From NCBI GenBank assembly GCA_019925795.1, contig CM034315.1, forward strand, positions 10,044,001 to 10,108,000: 64,000 nt of DNA, written 5' to 3'. A program made the position numbers and the translations under genes. This DNA comes from Dendrobium chrysotoxum. Its lineage: Eukaryota; Streptophyta; Magnoliopsida; Asparagales; Orchidaceae. Positions 32,157 through 45,699 of this stretch are shown here, in pieces (position 1 is the first letter of the stretch; each line of letters opens with the position of its first letter). The notes beneath the pieces are model-generated. The model ran no database searches, had not been told where the DNA came from, and saw only the letters and a program-made list of their open reading frames with translations.

Positions 32157-32490
32157 TGTCCTGTGCTTTGTGCTGCGGACATTGATGGAGAATTATCTGA
32201 TTTGTCTTCATTGACTTGTCAGAAGATTTGCATGCCTTCTGCCCTTTGCTTCTAGCTTTGGCGGGCTTGATGAAGGAGTAGATGCCGGTGACCTAGACGT
32301 ATTAGGTCGTTGGCGAGAAGTCATCGGTCCAGAGCTTTGTGCATAGCGGACTTGTTGATAACAGAATCCTTTTAGTTCAGCTTTAAGCTTTTCATGAACT
32401 TTGGGATAATTTCTTCGGTCCTTTGCTTTGTGCTTTGGTGGACTTGTTGAAGAAAAATTCCTTCGATCCTAGCTTTGTGCTTTACGGATT
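32157..32490. repeat. Degenerate GCTTTGTGCTTT...GACTTGTTGAAG minirepeats
   Basis: About five diverged units at roughly 32157, 32248, 32333, 32421 and 32465 share CTTTGTGCTT, then GCGGACTTGTTGA-like words. There is no open reading frame across them. Confidence 0.65.
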
Positions 32491-32639
32491 TGTTGAAGGA
32501 TTTATAGGTTTTGGATTTGGTTGATAGTACCAATAATGAGTAGTATCTTGATCCTTAACCACTTGAGGAGACTTTAATCTGAGTCACTTGAGTTCATCAG
32601 ATCGGAAGAGCTGGGATTTGATAGCTCTTCGTCCTCTTG

Positions 32640-33135
32640 TTGCTGAGATGGGAGTTCCTCTACTACGGCCTTTCTTATGGCGTGTTGAGTAGATGGAGCT
32701 GCCAGCGATCCGGCCATATTTGGGCTTGTTGGATCCGACCTCTTACACCCATTCAGGCTTCAGACTCGAGCTATGAGAATTATGCTTCTCAATGCTGATT
32801 TTGCTGAAGTTGTTAGATTTGGAGTCTTCCTTTGTGGTTGAAGATTTGGAGCCTACGCACATTCGGTAGTTGTTCGAGATTTCTCCTTCCTACTGGAACT
32901 TTGGTTCTCCGGTCGATTAGGATAATTTTGTAGACTACGATCTCTTGAACTTATCGAGTCAAATTTGCCTTCGTACTTCCTACAGTCCCTACTGACGAGT
33001 TGACGAAGTGGGGGTTCCGCTACTACGGCCTTTCTTATGGCGTGTTGAGTAGACGGAGCTGCCAGCGATCCGGCCATATTTGGGCGTGTTGGATCCGACC
33101 TCTTACTCCCACTCGAACCTTAAGCTTCAGGCTGC
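32640..33135. repeat. Two direct copies of ~130 bp, 359 bp apart
   Basis: 32640-32775 and 32999-33135 both contain CTACTACGGCCTTTCTTATG, GTTGAGTAGA(T/C)GGAGCTGCC and GGATCCGACCTCTTAC. Between them lies non-repeated sequence. Function unknown. Confidence 0.9.
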
Positions 33136-33318
33136 TGAAAGACTTCAGGTTGTTCTGGCTCAATTTGTTAGAGTGTGTAGTTGTAAAAGTCTCTTTCTGA
33201 CCTTTGAAATCTTGGTACGTTGGAGAAGGTGGTGTCTCGATCTTTTGAAAAACCACCTGCACATACTTTGAAAAGAATTTGTTGTATTCTTCAGTATAAA
33301 AGAATATTTGTGTTGGTG

Positions 33319-33384
33319 ATTTTAAATATTTATTCGGGGATCTCGGCATGCAGCGCGATGTCGACCCAAATAAATATTTAAAAT
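33319..33384. repeat. AT-rich 20-bp stem hairpin, HP2
   Basis: Same design as HP1 with one mismatch (TATTCGGG against CCCAAATA) and a changed but similar 26-nt loop. ATGCCCCC follows. Confidence 0.95.
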
Positions 33385-33436
33385 GCCCCCTGTCTCGCAG
33401 GGACATTTCATAATGGAGTAAATTTGAAATTTTGTG

Positions 33437-33502
33437 ATTTTAAATATTTATTTGGGGATCTCGGCGCGTAGCACGATGTCTACCCAAATAAATATTTAAA
33501 AT
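33437..33502. repeat. AT-rich 20-bp stem hairpin, HP3
   Basis: Same design, perfect stem, with a loop of GATCTCGGCGCGTAGCACGA and six more bases. ATGCCCCC follows. It is the copy nearest the pol stop codon, about 125 nt after it on the element RNA. Confidence 0.95.
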
Positions 33503-33629
33503 GCCCCCTGTCCTGCAGGGAGATTTTGAAATGCATTCTTGGAACACAAGAGAATTTCAAATGTAAAAATGTAAAGTGTATATAGATATGCATGAAATAC
33601 ATAATAATATAACACTTCTTCGGGCAATC

Positions 33630-36600
33630 TTATGCATGGTACTTCTTCAGATGTCGACCGTTGATCGGCGGCATAGGCCTCTGACCGTGCAGATCGATAA
33701 GCTGGTAGGCTCCTCCTTGGTACACCTTCTCGATGACGAATGGGCCTTCCCAGTTAGATACGAACTTGCCACCAACTCTTCGGTGTGGGATGATTGGTCT
33801 TCTCAGCACCAGGACCAATTCTCCTTCTTGAAAGGATCGAGGACGCACCATTCGATCAAATGATTTTTGCCATCCTTCCTCGGTAGATTTCTAGGTTTTG
33901 TTGGGCTTGCAACCTAACTTCGTCGAGTGCATCGAGCTCCTCTATTCTTAGGCGAGCATTCTGCTCTTGAGTAAGCTCATTCTGGATAGCGACCCGAAGG
34001 GACGGTAGTTCAACTTCTAGTGGCAAGACGGCTTCAGCCCCGAACACTAGTGAATAGGGAGTAGCTTTGGTCGGTGTTTTGTAGGTCGTACGATACGCCC
34101 ACAATGCCTCTGCCATCTTTGTATGCCATTCTCTTTTATTCTTGGTGAGGATCTTCTTCAACAACTTCACCAGCGTCTTGTTGAAGGCCTCAGCCAGACC
34201 ATTGGCTCTTGGGTTATATATAGATGAGTACCGCCAGTCAATCTTATGACGATCTACGAACTTGTAGATTCTTGTACTCTTGAATGCTGTGCCATTGTCT
34301 GAGATCACGCGGCGTGGTACACCGAATCTGTAGACGACGTTGTGGGTAAAGAAATTGATCACGTGCTCGGACGTGACTTCCCTGAATGGAGCTGCTTCTG
34401 CCCATTTAGAAAAATAGTCTGTTGCTGCCAGTATAAAGCGGTGTCCTGCCGAAGACGGCGGATCTATTGGCCCAATTATATCTGTGCCCCAACATTCAAA
34501 TGGCCAGGATGCGATTGTTGGGTGCAATGGATTTGGTGGTTGATGAATAACATCACCATGAATCTGACATTCGTGGCACTTCTTAGCGTGGTTGATACAA
34601 TCTCTCACCATCGTAGGCCAGTAATAACCCATTCTTTTAATTTTAGTAGCCATCTTGGGACCTGACTGATGTGCTCCGCAGAGTCCTTCATGTACTTCTG
34701 TTACTACTTTATCAGCTTCTTTGGTCCCTAGGCACCTTAGCCACATTTGATCAAAAGCTCGCCGATATAGCGTATTATTGACAAACGCGTATCGCAATGC
34801 TCTTTTTCTAATTTGTGCAGCCAGAGATTTATCTGTTGGAAGTTTGCTTTCTTTGAAATAGTCGACGAATGGTTGCCTCCAATCGTCTTCGACTTCAACA
34901 TCTAGGCAATCCAACCACGACTCTGAGAATCTACCAGTTCTTCGTCTTTTTACTGCTGGACGTTCCCCTGGTTGATTTTTAATAGTGATTTGTTGTGGAT
35001 GTTGAGGATCGACCGGGGTTGCATCCTGCTGGCTTGAACCTGGTATTCCTTCTGCCTGCGGGAATTGTAGGGTTGCTGGCTCTAAGACTCGGCGGTTTTC
35101 AACCGCAATGAATATAGGTGGCCTCTTATCCTCATTTGCAAGCTCCTTGGCCAGTTTAGCTAGACAATCTGCTTTTGCATTCTGTCCTCGAGGAACCTGA
35201 GTCATCTTGACATTCGGTATTTGTTTTAGAAGCTCGAGAGCTCGTCGGTGATAGTGAGCCAATTCAAGTTTGCAGATTTTGTAAATGCCCAGAACTTGAT
35301 TTATCACAAGTTGAGAATCACCAAAATTTGAAGATCTGTGATTTGGATATCAATTGCAATCTCCAGTCCTGCTATTAGAGCTTCGTATTCGGCTTCATTA
35401 TTGGTCCGAGGTTCCGTTAAACTGAACGAGAATCTCATGATACCTCCCTCAGGTTCTATAAAGACGAGACCGATGCCAGCTTGGGCCTTTGCAAGATTTG
35501 GAGGTTTGGGAGACTTGATAGACGATGCCCCATCGAAGTACATCTCCCAAAACGGTACCTTTTCTTCTTCATCAACTTGCATGATTTGTTCATCTGGCAA
35601 ATCATCATTGAGCGGAGAGTCAGCTGGGATTGGATGTGCGGCGAGGAAATCTGCCAAAGCTTGCCCCTTTACCGCTTTCTGTGGCATGTACACTATATCA
35701 AATTGCAGTAATAGCACTGCCCACCTTGCCAAACGACCTGTCAACGCTGGTCTTGTCATCAAGAACTTCAGCGGATCGATCTTTGATATCAAGGTGATTT
35801 TGTGGGAGAGCATATAGTGGCGGAGCTTCTGGACTGCGAAGATCAACGCCAGACAATGTTTCTCAATTGGAGAATATCGTACTTCTGCTCCGATTAATCT
35901 CCGACTGATATAGTAGAGTGCATTCTCTTTTCCTTCCTCATTGTGCTGAGCCAGTAACGCTCCGAGGGACTCTTCTAGTGCCGCTGTATACAGTATAAGA
36001 GGCTTCCCCGGAATTGGCGCTGCGAGAATGGGTGGATTCAACAAGTATCTCTTGATACTGTCAAATGCTTCCTGACATTCTTCATCCCACTTGAAACGAA
36101 CGTCTTTCTTCATCAGTTTTGAAAATGGCTGGCACCTACCCGACAGATTCGATATGAATCGTCGAATGAAAGCCAATTGTCCTTGCAAGGAGCGGAGTTG
36201 ACGGAGGCTTCTTGGCGGTGGCATCTCAATGATCGCCTTGATTTTGTTGGGATCGACTTCTATGCCTCGATGACGAACGACATACCCCAAAAATTGCCGG
36301 AGGAGACCCCGAAAGCACATTTGAGAGGATTCATTTTCAGATCAAACTTTCTGATTCTCTCAAATACAATTCTTAAGTCATTTAGATGCTCTTTTCGGTC
36401 TATGCTCTTAACGACAAGGTCATCTACATAGCACTCGACCTTCTGATGTATCAATTCATCAAAGATATGGGTCATCGCCCGTTGGTAAGTGGCACCAGCA
36501 TTCTTCAAGCCAAAGGGCATGACCGTGTAGCAGAAAATGCCGATGGGCGTTCTGAATGATGTATGCCTTTCCTCCTCAGGAGCCATCTTGATCTGGTTGT

Positions 36601-39600
36601 ATCCCGACGATCCATCCATAAACGAGAACATGTCATAGTTTGACGTGTTGTCTACCAGGAGTTCGGATACAGGAAGTGGAAAGTCATCTTTTGGACACGC
36701 CTTGTTGAGGTCCCGAAAGTCGATACAGATGCGTATCTGACCGTTCTTCTTCTTCACCGGGACGATATTGGCGATCCAGTCAGCGTATTTCTCTTCACGG
36801 ATGAAGCCCGCTTCTATGAGCTTTTTGGTTTCAGCAATCACCTGTTCCTCAATCTCCAATCTCATTCTCCTTGGAGCTTGTTGACGGGTGCGACATCCGG
36901 TTTGATTGCCAACCTGTGAACTGCTACGTCAGGGGATAAGCCGGGCATCTCAGCATATGTCCAGGCAAAGCAATCCCTGAATTCACAGAGGAGTTCTTTT
37001 ATCTCTTCCACTTGATCTTCTGGCAGAAGGGAGCTAATGAATGTTGGGCGAGGGTCATCCTCGGTTCCCAAGTTGACTTCTTTTAGCTCGTCCATAGTGG
37101 CTGCCTGTCCACCATCTTCAGCTCTTCTGGTGCAGGCTTGGCCTCTAGAGGCTGATCATCGTAATCATCAACTTCATAGACCTCTTTATCAGACTCGTCA
37201 TTGGGTTCAACTTCCCTGCAAGTGATGGCTCGGCAAGTCTCCTTCCGGATGCATTTTCGCCTGACGAATCCGATACCTTTATATGCATTCATTTCCTTCC
37301 GCCGCATTGGACGCGGATTCCTTCCATACCAGAGACTTAGGCACATACGAAGTTGTCGTTTGGGGGTGGGAACATTGATCCACTTTCGCAACATTCTTTG
37401 AATACCTTTGGTATTAAATCTAGGTATCCTCGTAGGTAGTAATTCTTCAGAATCGATGAAGACATGGTCCCAATCACGATTCACTTCTTCGTCCTTTCCT
37501 ACGGAGTAGAATATATTCCTGACTCGATCCCCTTTCTGATTGGAGGCAGATAAAGGGTTACAAGTTCTTCAACTTTATGCACATCTCGTTGAATTATTTC
37601 TTTAAAATATTGTAGGGGAACGCGAGTGACTACAAGCACGCTGTCTGAGATAACAGGCTATCTATTCTTCTAGAGACTACATCTTGCACAGTGTTCATAT
37701 ATATAGAATCGTAGTCGTAATCATCATTTGAATATGCGACCTCCCTACTCCATTCGTCCATCGAATGGCATACCTTCTGGGATTTTGTAGAGGTGACATT
37801 CTCTTCATCTGTGTCGCTCCCAAGGTGAGGTACACGTTTCCTTTCTTTAGAAGTGGAAGTGGTAGCTTCTTTGGGAAGAGTCGGCGTTGCCTTCTTTCTC
37901 CCCACCTGCTTCCTCTCACCTTTCTGTTCAGGTTGCTTTGCACTCTTTGGGTTAGATGCTTGAGCCTTTAGAGAGTTTGATAGCCTCGGCTTTTTAGGCA
38001 TGAAATACTGCGCATCTTCATAGACTGTCGCTTCATGGACTGCAAAGGGCTGAATATCACCAGAGATCCTGAATTCTTCCCCATCCCTAAGGTACTTCAT
38101 GCACTGGTGTAGTGTTGATGGGACGATGCCATACTCATGCAACCAGGGGCGACCTAGGAGCGCCTTGAATGAAGTGTCCGCATCAATCACATGAAATTTA
38201 GCTTCTGTATGGAATTCCCCAATACAAGAGGGAGCATAAACGATCCAAGGGTTTTCTGCCCTTTTTCGTTAAAGCCATGTACCATAAGCTTATCTGGCCC
38301 GAGGTGCTCTACGTTGAGGCACAACGAACTTAGCGCTTTTAAGCTCATGAGGTTGATGGAGGATCCAGGGTCGATCAGAATTCGACTGATTACCAAATCG
38401 TCGCTCTTGCAGTAACATACAGAGGTCGATTGTGGGTCTGCCGTCCCAAGCATCATGTCGTCCTCAGTAAAAGTGATGAACGGTTCATTTCGAGCTTGCA
38501 GGACCTCAGTCAGGTTGCGCTCAGCGAAGTACGCCTCATATCTTTCGGGGTCTTTGAGAGCCTGAATCAAAGTCTCCCGAAGATCCTTGGACATCACCAG
38601 AGCGTCGTATATGCTGAGTTGGGCAGGGATCTTCCTCAGATGGGATAAGATATTATAATCTATTCCCTTGACTGGAGTATGTTTCTTCTTGGGATCCTCG
38701 GAGATAATGTCTTCATTGACGACTATCTCTTTTCCCTTATCCTTATTGGATATTCCTTTCTTTGGCGGAGGTGGTAGTATCTTGCCACTTCTCAACAGCA
38801 CTTGAGCGATCTCTTCTGGATCAGACTCATTTGACGGTGCATTTTCTTCAGAGTCTGCCATCGTCGCGTCTAGGGATTCATTCGTTGACTCAGAACACCT
38901 CCCAGATTTACATGTCCTAACTGCGACGCTATATCGGATCAGATTCATCTGTCTTTGGAAAATACAGATCCTCCTCTGAGCTGTAGTCCATTGACGATGT
39001 TGCCAGACAGGTTTCAACGATCATCTCTCTGACATATTTTTCTTTTGTCAGTGTTATTGGAATTGCTGAAATGACCCGACAGACTTCTGTGGGAAGAGGA
39101 TCCTCATCAGCCTCTTCTGCTTCGTCAGTCTGAGCTCTGACATAAGTCAGCAAGCTTAATAGGACACCTTGCGGTCTGGTAGTATTCATCCAGACTATCT
39201 ATACCCTTTGGGTCGCTGTTTTCTTCTCCTTGGGCTTCTTCAGTTTTGTCTTCTTCTTGGAGGACTTTTTCTTTCCAGACTTTGAAGGGCCCGCTTGGTT
39301 AGGAAACTGTTTAGAAGCAGACGCTTGTGCCACAGGTAGTGCCTTCAGATTTAACGCTGGCTCCGTAGGAGATTTCCATTTTACACCCGGAACTCCTTCA
39401 AGCTGTTTCAGCATTTTCACAGTTTTCTTAGAGACCGCAGTCTCCCACTGTTCTTCTGGAATCGGCTTCTTCCCTTTTTTCCTTTCTTCAATCGGGGGTA
39501 CGGAAGAAGTCGTAACTACCCGAGTTGACTCTTTTCTGGGGTGAGTCAGCACATTATCGGACAATGTGAGCTCTCCTCTTTGATATTTTCTTTCAAGCCA

Positions 39601-42578
39601 ATCTTTAAAGACATAGCAATCTTCGATTGGATGACTCATCACCCGATGATATGGGCAGTAGTTTGGGTCGCCACTATGCTTTGACTCCTCGGGTCTCTTG
39701 CACTCTGGCAGTTCTAAACCCGCTTTCAATGCCTGTCGAAATAATTTGGCGACACTTTCCCTCTTGAATGAATATTCCTTGTTCATTTTATCTTTGAGGG
39801 AGGGGAACGTTCGATCACCAGTTCCCGTTGTTTGCCTCGGGCGTTCTCCACCGCCCTGATAATTTCGTGGTTTATCATTACCCCCGAGTATCAGCTTCGG
39901 CTGGGGGTTAGGGTTGTAGACTTGCTTAGGCTTTTCTTGATATTGCATCGGCTGCTTGCCTTTGTCTACGTTGTACGTCATCTGCTTCTCCTTATCAGCT
40001 CTGGAGAAAAATATGGAGTCAGCCTCACCTCTTCTAGCACCTGAGGCTTTAGTCTTCTTAGGCTTATCAGAATAATTTTCTGATTTTGACAAGTTCAATT
40101 TCTCGAATTTGGCCACTCTGTCCAGCAGGTCCTGAAATGTGGTGATAGTAGCCATGCACAGGAATGGTTGCATTTTATCATCAATGTTTCCCATTAACAA
40201 CTGTACGGCATGCTCTTCTTCAAGTTGTTGCTCACATTTCATACTTAGATTGCGCCAGCGAGTGATGTATTTAGTCACTGATTCTTCCTTCTTTCTCTTA
40301 TTCAGAGCAAGGTCAGCGATCGTTATCTTCTCGGTCGCACTGGCAAATCTCTTCACGAACATATTCTCTAACTCTGCAAATGTCTTTACAGAGTCATTTG
40401 GTAGTTCGGCGTACCATTCGAAAGCAGCTGCTGTCAAACTGCTAACGAATTGTCGAAAGAGTAGAGCATCATTCCCTCCAGTATTCCCGCAGGTGGCTTT
40501 GAACTGCGCCAAGTGCTGTCTGGGATTTTTGTTGCCATCAAAAGTATTGAATTTTGGCACAGAATATCCCTTCGGGTATGGCACCTGATCATACTCTGCC
40601 GGGTACGGGCGACCTTTACCCACTAGCTTCTCTGCCTGATCAATAGCTATAATAGCCCTGATCCTTTCTGTAATGATCCCTTCAAGCTGTGCAGCAGTCA
40701 CAGGCTCGGAGGTACTTGCGATATTCTGCGGAGTAGGCTGACGAGTGATATTCTGAGCCTCGTGGCCACCTTCAGGAGTGTCCCGTACTCCTGAGACTTG
40801 CGGCACTTGAAAGTTTGGAGGATCAGGGGGAGGATTGGGCATAGAACCAACTGCAGCATTTCTCTGCATGATCTGCATCATTGCCGTCATTTGGGTCATC
40901 ATCTCTGTCATTTTCTCATGCAACTGAGAGATTTCCCTATCCTTGGCCCTCATTTGACGTTTCATTTGTCTCTGCATTTCTGCGAGCGTGACGTTCTCGT
41001 CAGCAAAGGGATTATCCTCAGCCTCTTCTCGCTCTTCTTGGGAATGGACACCTCTGCCAGTGGTGGACCCGGCTTCATGGCGGCGCCGATATACTTGTCT
41101 AGGCGGTGGTTGCCAACGATCGTCATCTTCATCATCGTCGTAGTAGGCATCCTCTTCGACATTGATGTGTCTCACCATGTAGACCACTTCCATGTCCAAG
41201 GTGTTATTTACCTCTTCAAGTCTTCTTCTATGTATTCCATATTTTCTTCTAGATTTTCTTCCATGTACTCTTCAAATTTTCTTCTCCCGTATCTTCTTCT
41301 CCTTCTTCTAGTACTCGGATCTCCGAGCGGCGGCGCCACTGGATCTCCGGTTCTTGATTAGGCAGGAAGATCTCTTCGACCCGTGGGCTGCGGTCGAAGT
41401 TAGACTCTTCCTTGGGAGGAGTTGGTGAGCGACGGGATCCCCTGGAGGATTCTCCAAGGTGTCTACCGTTGGGAGGAGCGTCATCGTGGGCCTTCTTTTG
41501 GACCCACTTTTGACGTTGTTTGTAACTGAGGGCGGATCTCCGGGAAGCAGTACCGGATGTCACGCCCAAATCAGTTCTTTTTCTTCTATTATTTTCTTCT
41601 CTGCGAGGCTTTGGCCTCCAGATTTCTTTTCCTTTTCGCCGGGACCTTTCGGCGGCGGATCCCTGAATGTGTGGTTCAGGTGTCACACCCCGATGTTCAC
41701 CGTGCGGGGTGTATTTTCTTTCCTTTCTCTCCACAGCAAGAGACAGGCGTTCTCTTGGTGGAGTTCTCCTGGCTTCGACCCTCAGTGGCCGCTGGTACCT
41801 TCTCTTTTTCAGTCCTCTCTCCTTCACGGTCTTCAGGACTCTGTAGACTCGAGCTGAGAGAGTTTCAGGCTCCTTCTTCTTTTGAGGAGGTGGGACTTCA
41901 GGCTGTCGGTCCCAGAACGACTTTTTCAGCTCTCCAGTTGAGCTGTTTCTCTTTACCCACCTCAGGTCAGTAAACTTGTTCCGGGTAGGAACGTTGGATA
42001 TATGCTCTGGAGCAGGCAGGTTCGAGGGATGCACATGCACTAATAGCTGCTGAGCTCGGAGTTCAGCATTCATCTTCCTTCTCTGTCTCCTGGTGGGCCT
42101 TCCTCCAGATGAGGAAGCCTCAGAAGTGTTCTTCACGGGTGCAGGTAACCCGGTTGGCAGATGTGTGGTGTTCGTCGTCACCACGGAGATCCTTCCTCCG
42201 GCTACAACCCTCTTGGTGGCCGGGATTTCTGGCTGCGACAGCCGTTCAAAGACAGAAATCCTCTCACGAGGATTTTCAGCAGCAGCATGTCGTTGTGCGG
42301 GCAGGTGCACACGACGAGTGGTAGTTCCAGCAGGGCGTGGCCTCCTAGCAGGCCCTTCAGTATTTCTGCCATTCGTAGGAATGGCGGTGGTCCTTTTCAA
42401 CGACAGCAGGGAAGTCAATGCTACCAAACTGGATGGTAGCTCCAGCATTCCCTGTCTCAATGATAGCGTTCGCCAGTTGGATCCTGGCTCCTTGTCCCAG
42501 CTGGACAGTCATTGGTGTATTCTGTAGATCCATCTGCATAAATGAAAGGTAAGGGTTAGTGATCAAAATTTGATACAT
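33630..42578 (-). pseudogene. Gag-pol of copy A, same frame as copy B but with 18 single-base indels
   Basis: Collinear with 51723-60683 from ATG (42578) to stop (33630). By direct comparison I count 15 single-base deletions and 3 insertions, which account exactly for the 12-base length difference. They lie near 33865, 35325, 36290, 36878, 37120, 37515, 37650, 38218, 38406, 38432, 38893, 38936, 39129, 39139, 39203, 41215, 41275 and 42398. I found two substitutions (near 38798 and 38920). Long stretches between are identical, for example the 666-codon frame at 39199-41199. All domains of copy B are present in fragments. The indel-only pattern points to sequencing error rather than natural decay. 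Confidence 0.9.
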
Positions 42579-42841
42579 CACCCCACACTTTCAAAAATGC
42601 AGAGACTTGCACAGAATAGAAACAAAAAATAGATAACATTAGCGAGCAAATTCAAATATACAAATTTAAAATACTGCTAAATACGTTATCTTGATAAATT
42701 TGTTTGAACGATCATTTTAGAAAATTCAAAATTTTGATTCACTGAATGATCATTTTGAGAGATTCAAAATTTTAAATCTGCGTTGATTTGACTGCTACGA
42801 TAGTACTGAGACGACTAGCCAAAGATGGAAAGAGAAACCAA

Positions 42842-42859
42842 TCCCCAGCGGAGTCGCCA
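42842..42859 (-). promoter_or_regulatory. Primer binding site of copy A
   Basis: The minus strand reads TGGCGACTCCGCTGGGGA a few bases inside the LTR end at 42866. This matches the PBS type reported for Ogre/Tat elements, described as complementary to tRNA-Arg. Confidence 0.8.
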
Positions 42860-45199
42860 GAAATCTGTGGGCTCCGAAAATTCGGCCCCGGCCTCCGCCC
42901 GACTTTTTGTTTTCGAGGGGAGTTTTAACGAACTAAGTTCCGGGGTAAATTTTGGAAGGCAGATGAGATAGTAGATAAGACACTACCCAGAGATTTCGCC
43001 CTCATTTTGCGAGGACTTTATGATCTGAGTTCTGGTTTCCTATAGGCGCAAGCCCCTATAGTTAATTACCCCTCCCGATAACGAGAGAGAACTTTCGATT
43101 AAGGCTAGTCATCAATCAGATACGTAGGGATACGTGAGTACCTGGTACATAGTAGCAGCATGGGTTGAAGGTTTAAGGATTTCAGAATTTAGAAGATCAA
43201 AAGATTTGGAGATTTGAAGATTTGATATTTAAAATAGAAATTTCACCATCTCAGACTTAAAGCGGATGGTGGGGGAATGGATGATAGACCCGATCAAGAT
43301 CCCATGGTTCCGTCATCCCGGGCCATCGTGGTCCCTGGTCTACTTAGTCAGAGGAGGTAGTCGACCCAACCTGACAGAAGGATCCTTGTTGGCAGCCATG
43401 GGTTGCTTCGTCCAAGGGTACCTTGTAGACCTGGGGTGGGTATTTGTCTAAGGGGACAAATTTGAATCCACCTTAGCTAACAGAGGGCTTTGTGCCCTAT
43501 CAATCATATCCTATTGATTCATATCTCAAGGATTTGATGCCATTGGGGAGCATACGGGCTCTGGCCATAACCATAATATAATGGTGCCATTTGGCGGCGA
43601 CCACCTGGTTCAGAGGGCCCCGAGTCATAACCGTTTATCCTGCAGTGCCATTTGGCGGCGAAACTGCCGGTTAGAGGACTCGTACCACGTCCTTGCTGGC
43701 AGGAGATTGTTTGAGAATGGATCCTAGTGATATTCTCGACCAGGCATTAGCTCTTTGCGAGCTGAAGTAAATTTTAACTTGTCCACCTCGGCAAACTGTT
43801 GCGGAGGATGGATGGATTTTGCTTTAAGCGATTTGATAGTTGGATTTCAATTTTAAATATTTTCGGAGTTTGAAAGATTTTTGGATTTTAGGATTTTTCA
43901 GAAGATTGGATTTTATGGAATTTGAGATTTTGGAAGTTTTGTGTGGTACTTTGAGATATTTGAAATGGACCCCTCCGGTTGATATTTTCATTCAACACGG
44001 CCATCATCGGGGAAACTTTGGGGTCACTTAAAAATATTTGAGGTTTGGGGGCATTTTGAAAGTGTTTGCGAACCCCTCCGGTTGAGATCTTCTGTCAACG
44101 CGGCCATCATCGGGGTGTACGGGGTCATTTATGTTTTATTGATTGGACCCTGTTGACTCTATCTATGATCGATAGAGGATCGAGTTTTGTATGCTTTGTG
44201 CCCTTTATAAGTGAGTTCAATTGATTATGGGCTTGAAGGCCTAATATGAACGTATGAAAACAAATATATAGGTTGTCACAACTGTATATTTGTTTGATGA
44301 TTCGAACCCTGTCGACTTCTATTGATCTTTATAGAAGGATCGGGTTCGAACCTGAATTCACTCATTGACCCGCGCAGCATCCCTAAACGTCACGTGTGTA
44401 TCAATAACACGCTCGTGGGGCCCATGCGGGTGTTTGGGGGCATTTTATAATTATTGATTGAACCTTGTCAACTCCTATCTGCTTGCATAGGAGGATCAGG
44501 TTCAAATTTATTGACCCGCGCAGCATCCCTGACGTCACGTGTGTACCAATAACACGCTCGCCGGGGCCCATACGGGTGTTTGGTATATCCCCTTATGTGT
44601 ACCTATGTGTATACATATTATGGTGCATGTGGGGGGATATTTTAGAATATTTGATGGGTTCCCTACGATAGTTCATAGGATCTTGCATTTATCGTAGTGC
44701 TTCGATATTTGTTCACAAGGGGTATGTTTGATGCATCACCACTGTTCACGAGAAGTTTACAAGCCTCGATAGTCTTATCCCACTTCAATGCTCAAGACCT
44801 AGTTGAACTGAGGTTCACTTGCCCCATAATGATTTGATCTAGCTTTCCCTTCCCAAAATTCACGTGGAAATTAATGGTCACTACCTTGGAACGAAGACTG
44901 TAGTTATGGAAGATACATCAGATTCTTCAAGAAAGCCTTACAAGTGTATCCATTTCTAAATAACTGTTGCAGTCATTGAGATGATCGGAATAGCAGGTGT
45001 ATCTTCAACTTGTAATCGTGAGTTTAGGCTACCGAACTTTGCATCAATCTTTAACAGCATACTTGTTAAATATTGATCATTAACTCTGGTGGAGTGCAAT
45101 GCATCGTGTTTGATGTTCCCTTGAATGCATTCTGATGTGTCACATCATTGCTTTCACTGCATGTAGGATTTTCCTTCTTCCCTGTGAATATTTGCATCT

Positions 45200-45699
45200 N
45201 NNNNNNNNNNNNNNNNNNNNNNNNNNNNNNNNNNNNNNNNNNNNNNNNNNNNNNNNNNNNNNNNNNNNNNNNNNNNNNNNNNNNNNNNNNNNNNNNNNNN
45301 NNNNNNNNNNNNNNNNNNNNNNNNNNNNNNNNNNNNNNNNNNNNNNNNNNNNNNNNNNNNNNNNNNNNNNNNNNNNNNNNNNNNNNNNNNNNNNNNNNNN
45401 NNNNNNNNNNNNNNNNNNNNNNNNNNNNNNNNNNNNNNNNNNNNNNNNNNNNNNNNNNNNNNNNNNNNNNNNNNNNNNNNNNNNNNNNNNNNNNNNNNNN
45501 NNNNNNNNNNNNNNNNNNNNNNNNNNNNNNNNNNNNNNNNNNNNNNNNNNNNNNNNNNNNNNNNNNNNNNNNNNNNNNNNNNNNNNNNNNNNNNNNNNNN
45601 NNNNNNNNNNNNNNNNNNNNNNNNNNNNNNNNNNNNNNNNNNNNNNNNNNNNNNNNNNNNNNNNNNNNNNNNNNNNNNNNNNNNNNNNNNNNNNNNNNN
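45200..45699. other. Assembly gap of 500 N
   Basis: Exactly 500 Ns. The ~358 bp before the gap (44842-45199) and after it (45700-46058) are the same LTR segment (LTR1 27606-27963), so the true gap is probably zero or negative. Confidence 0.95.

Noticed and set aside
33614..33630. LTR end at CA/33614, giving an 8.0-kb LTR
   Set aside because: The minus strand reads GAAGAAG-TGTT, which is possible but a weak polypurine tract. The GGGGGGCATT-TGTTAACC site at 31055 fits better and leaves room for the antisense gene outside the LTR, as in other Tat elements. It cannot be excluded from this window.
33630..42578. Reading copy A as an old, naturally inactivated retroelement
   Set aside because: Eighteen one-base indels with only two substitutions is an error profile, not an evolutionary one.
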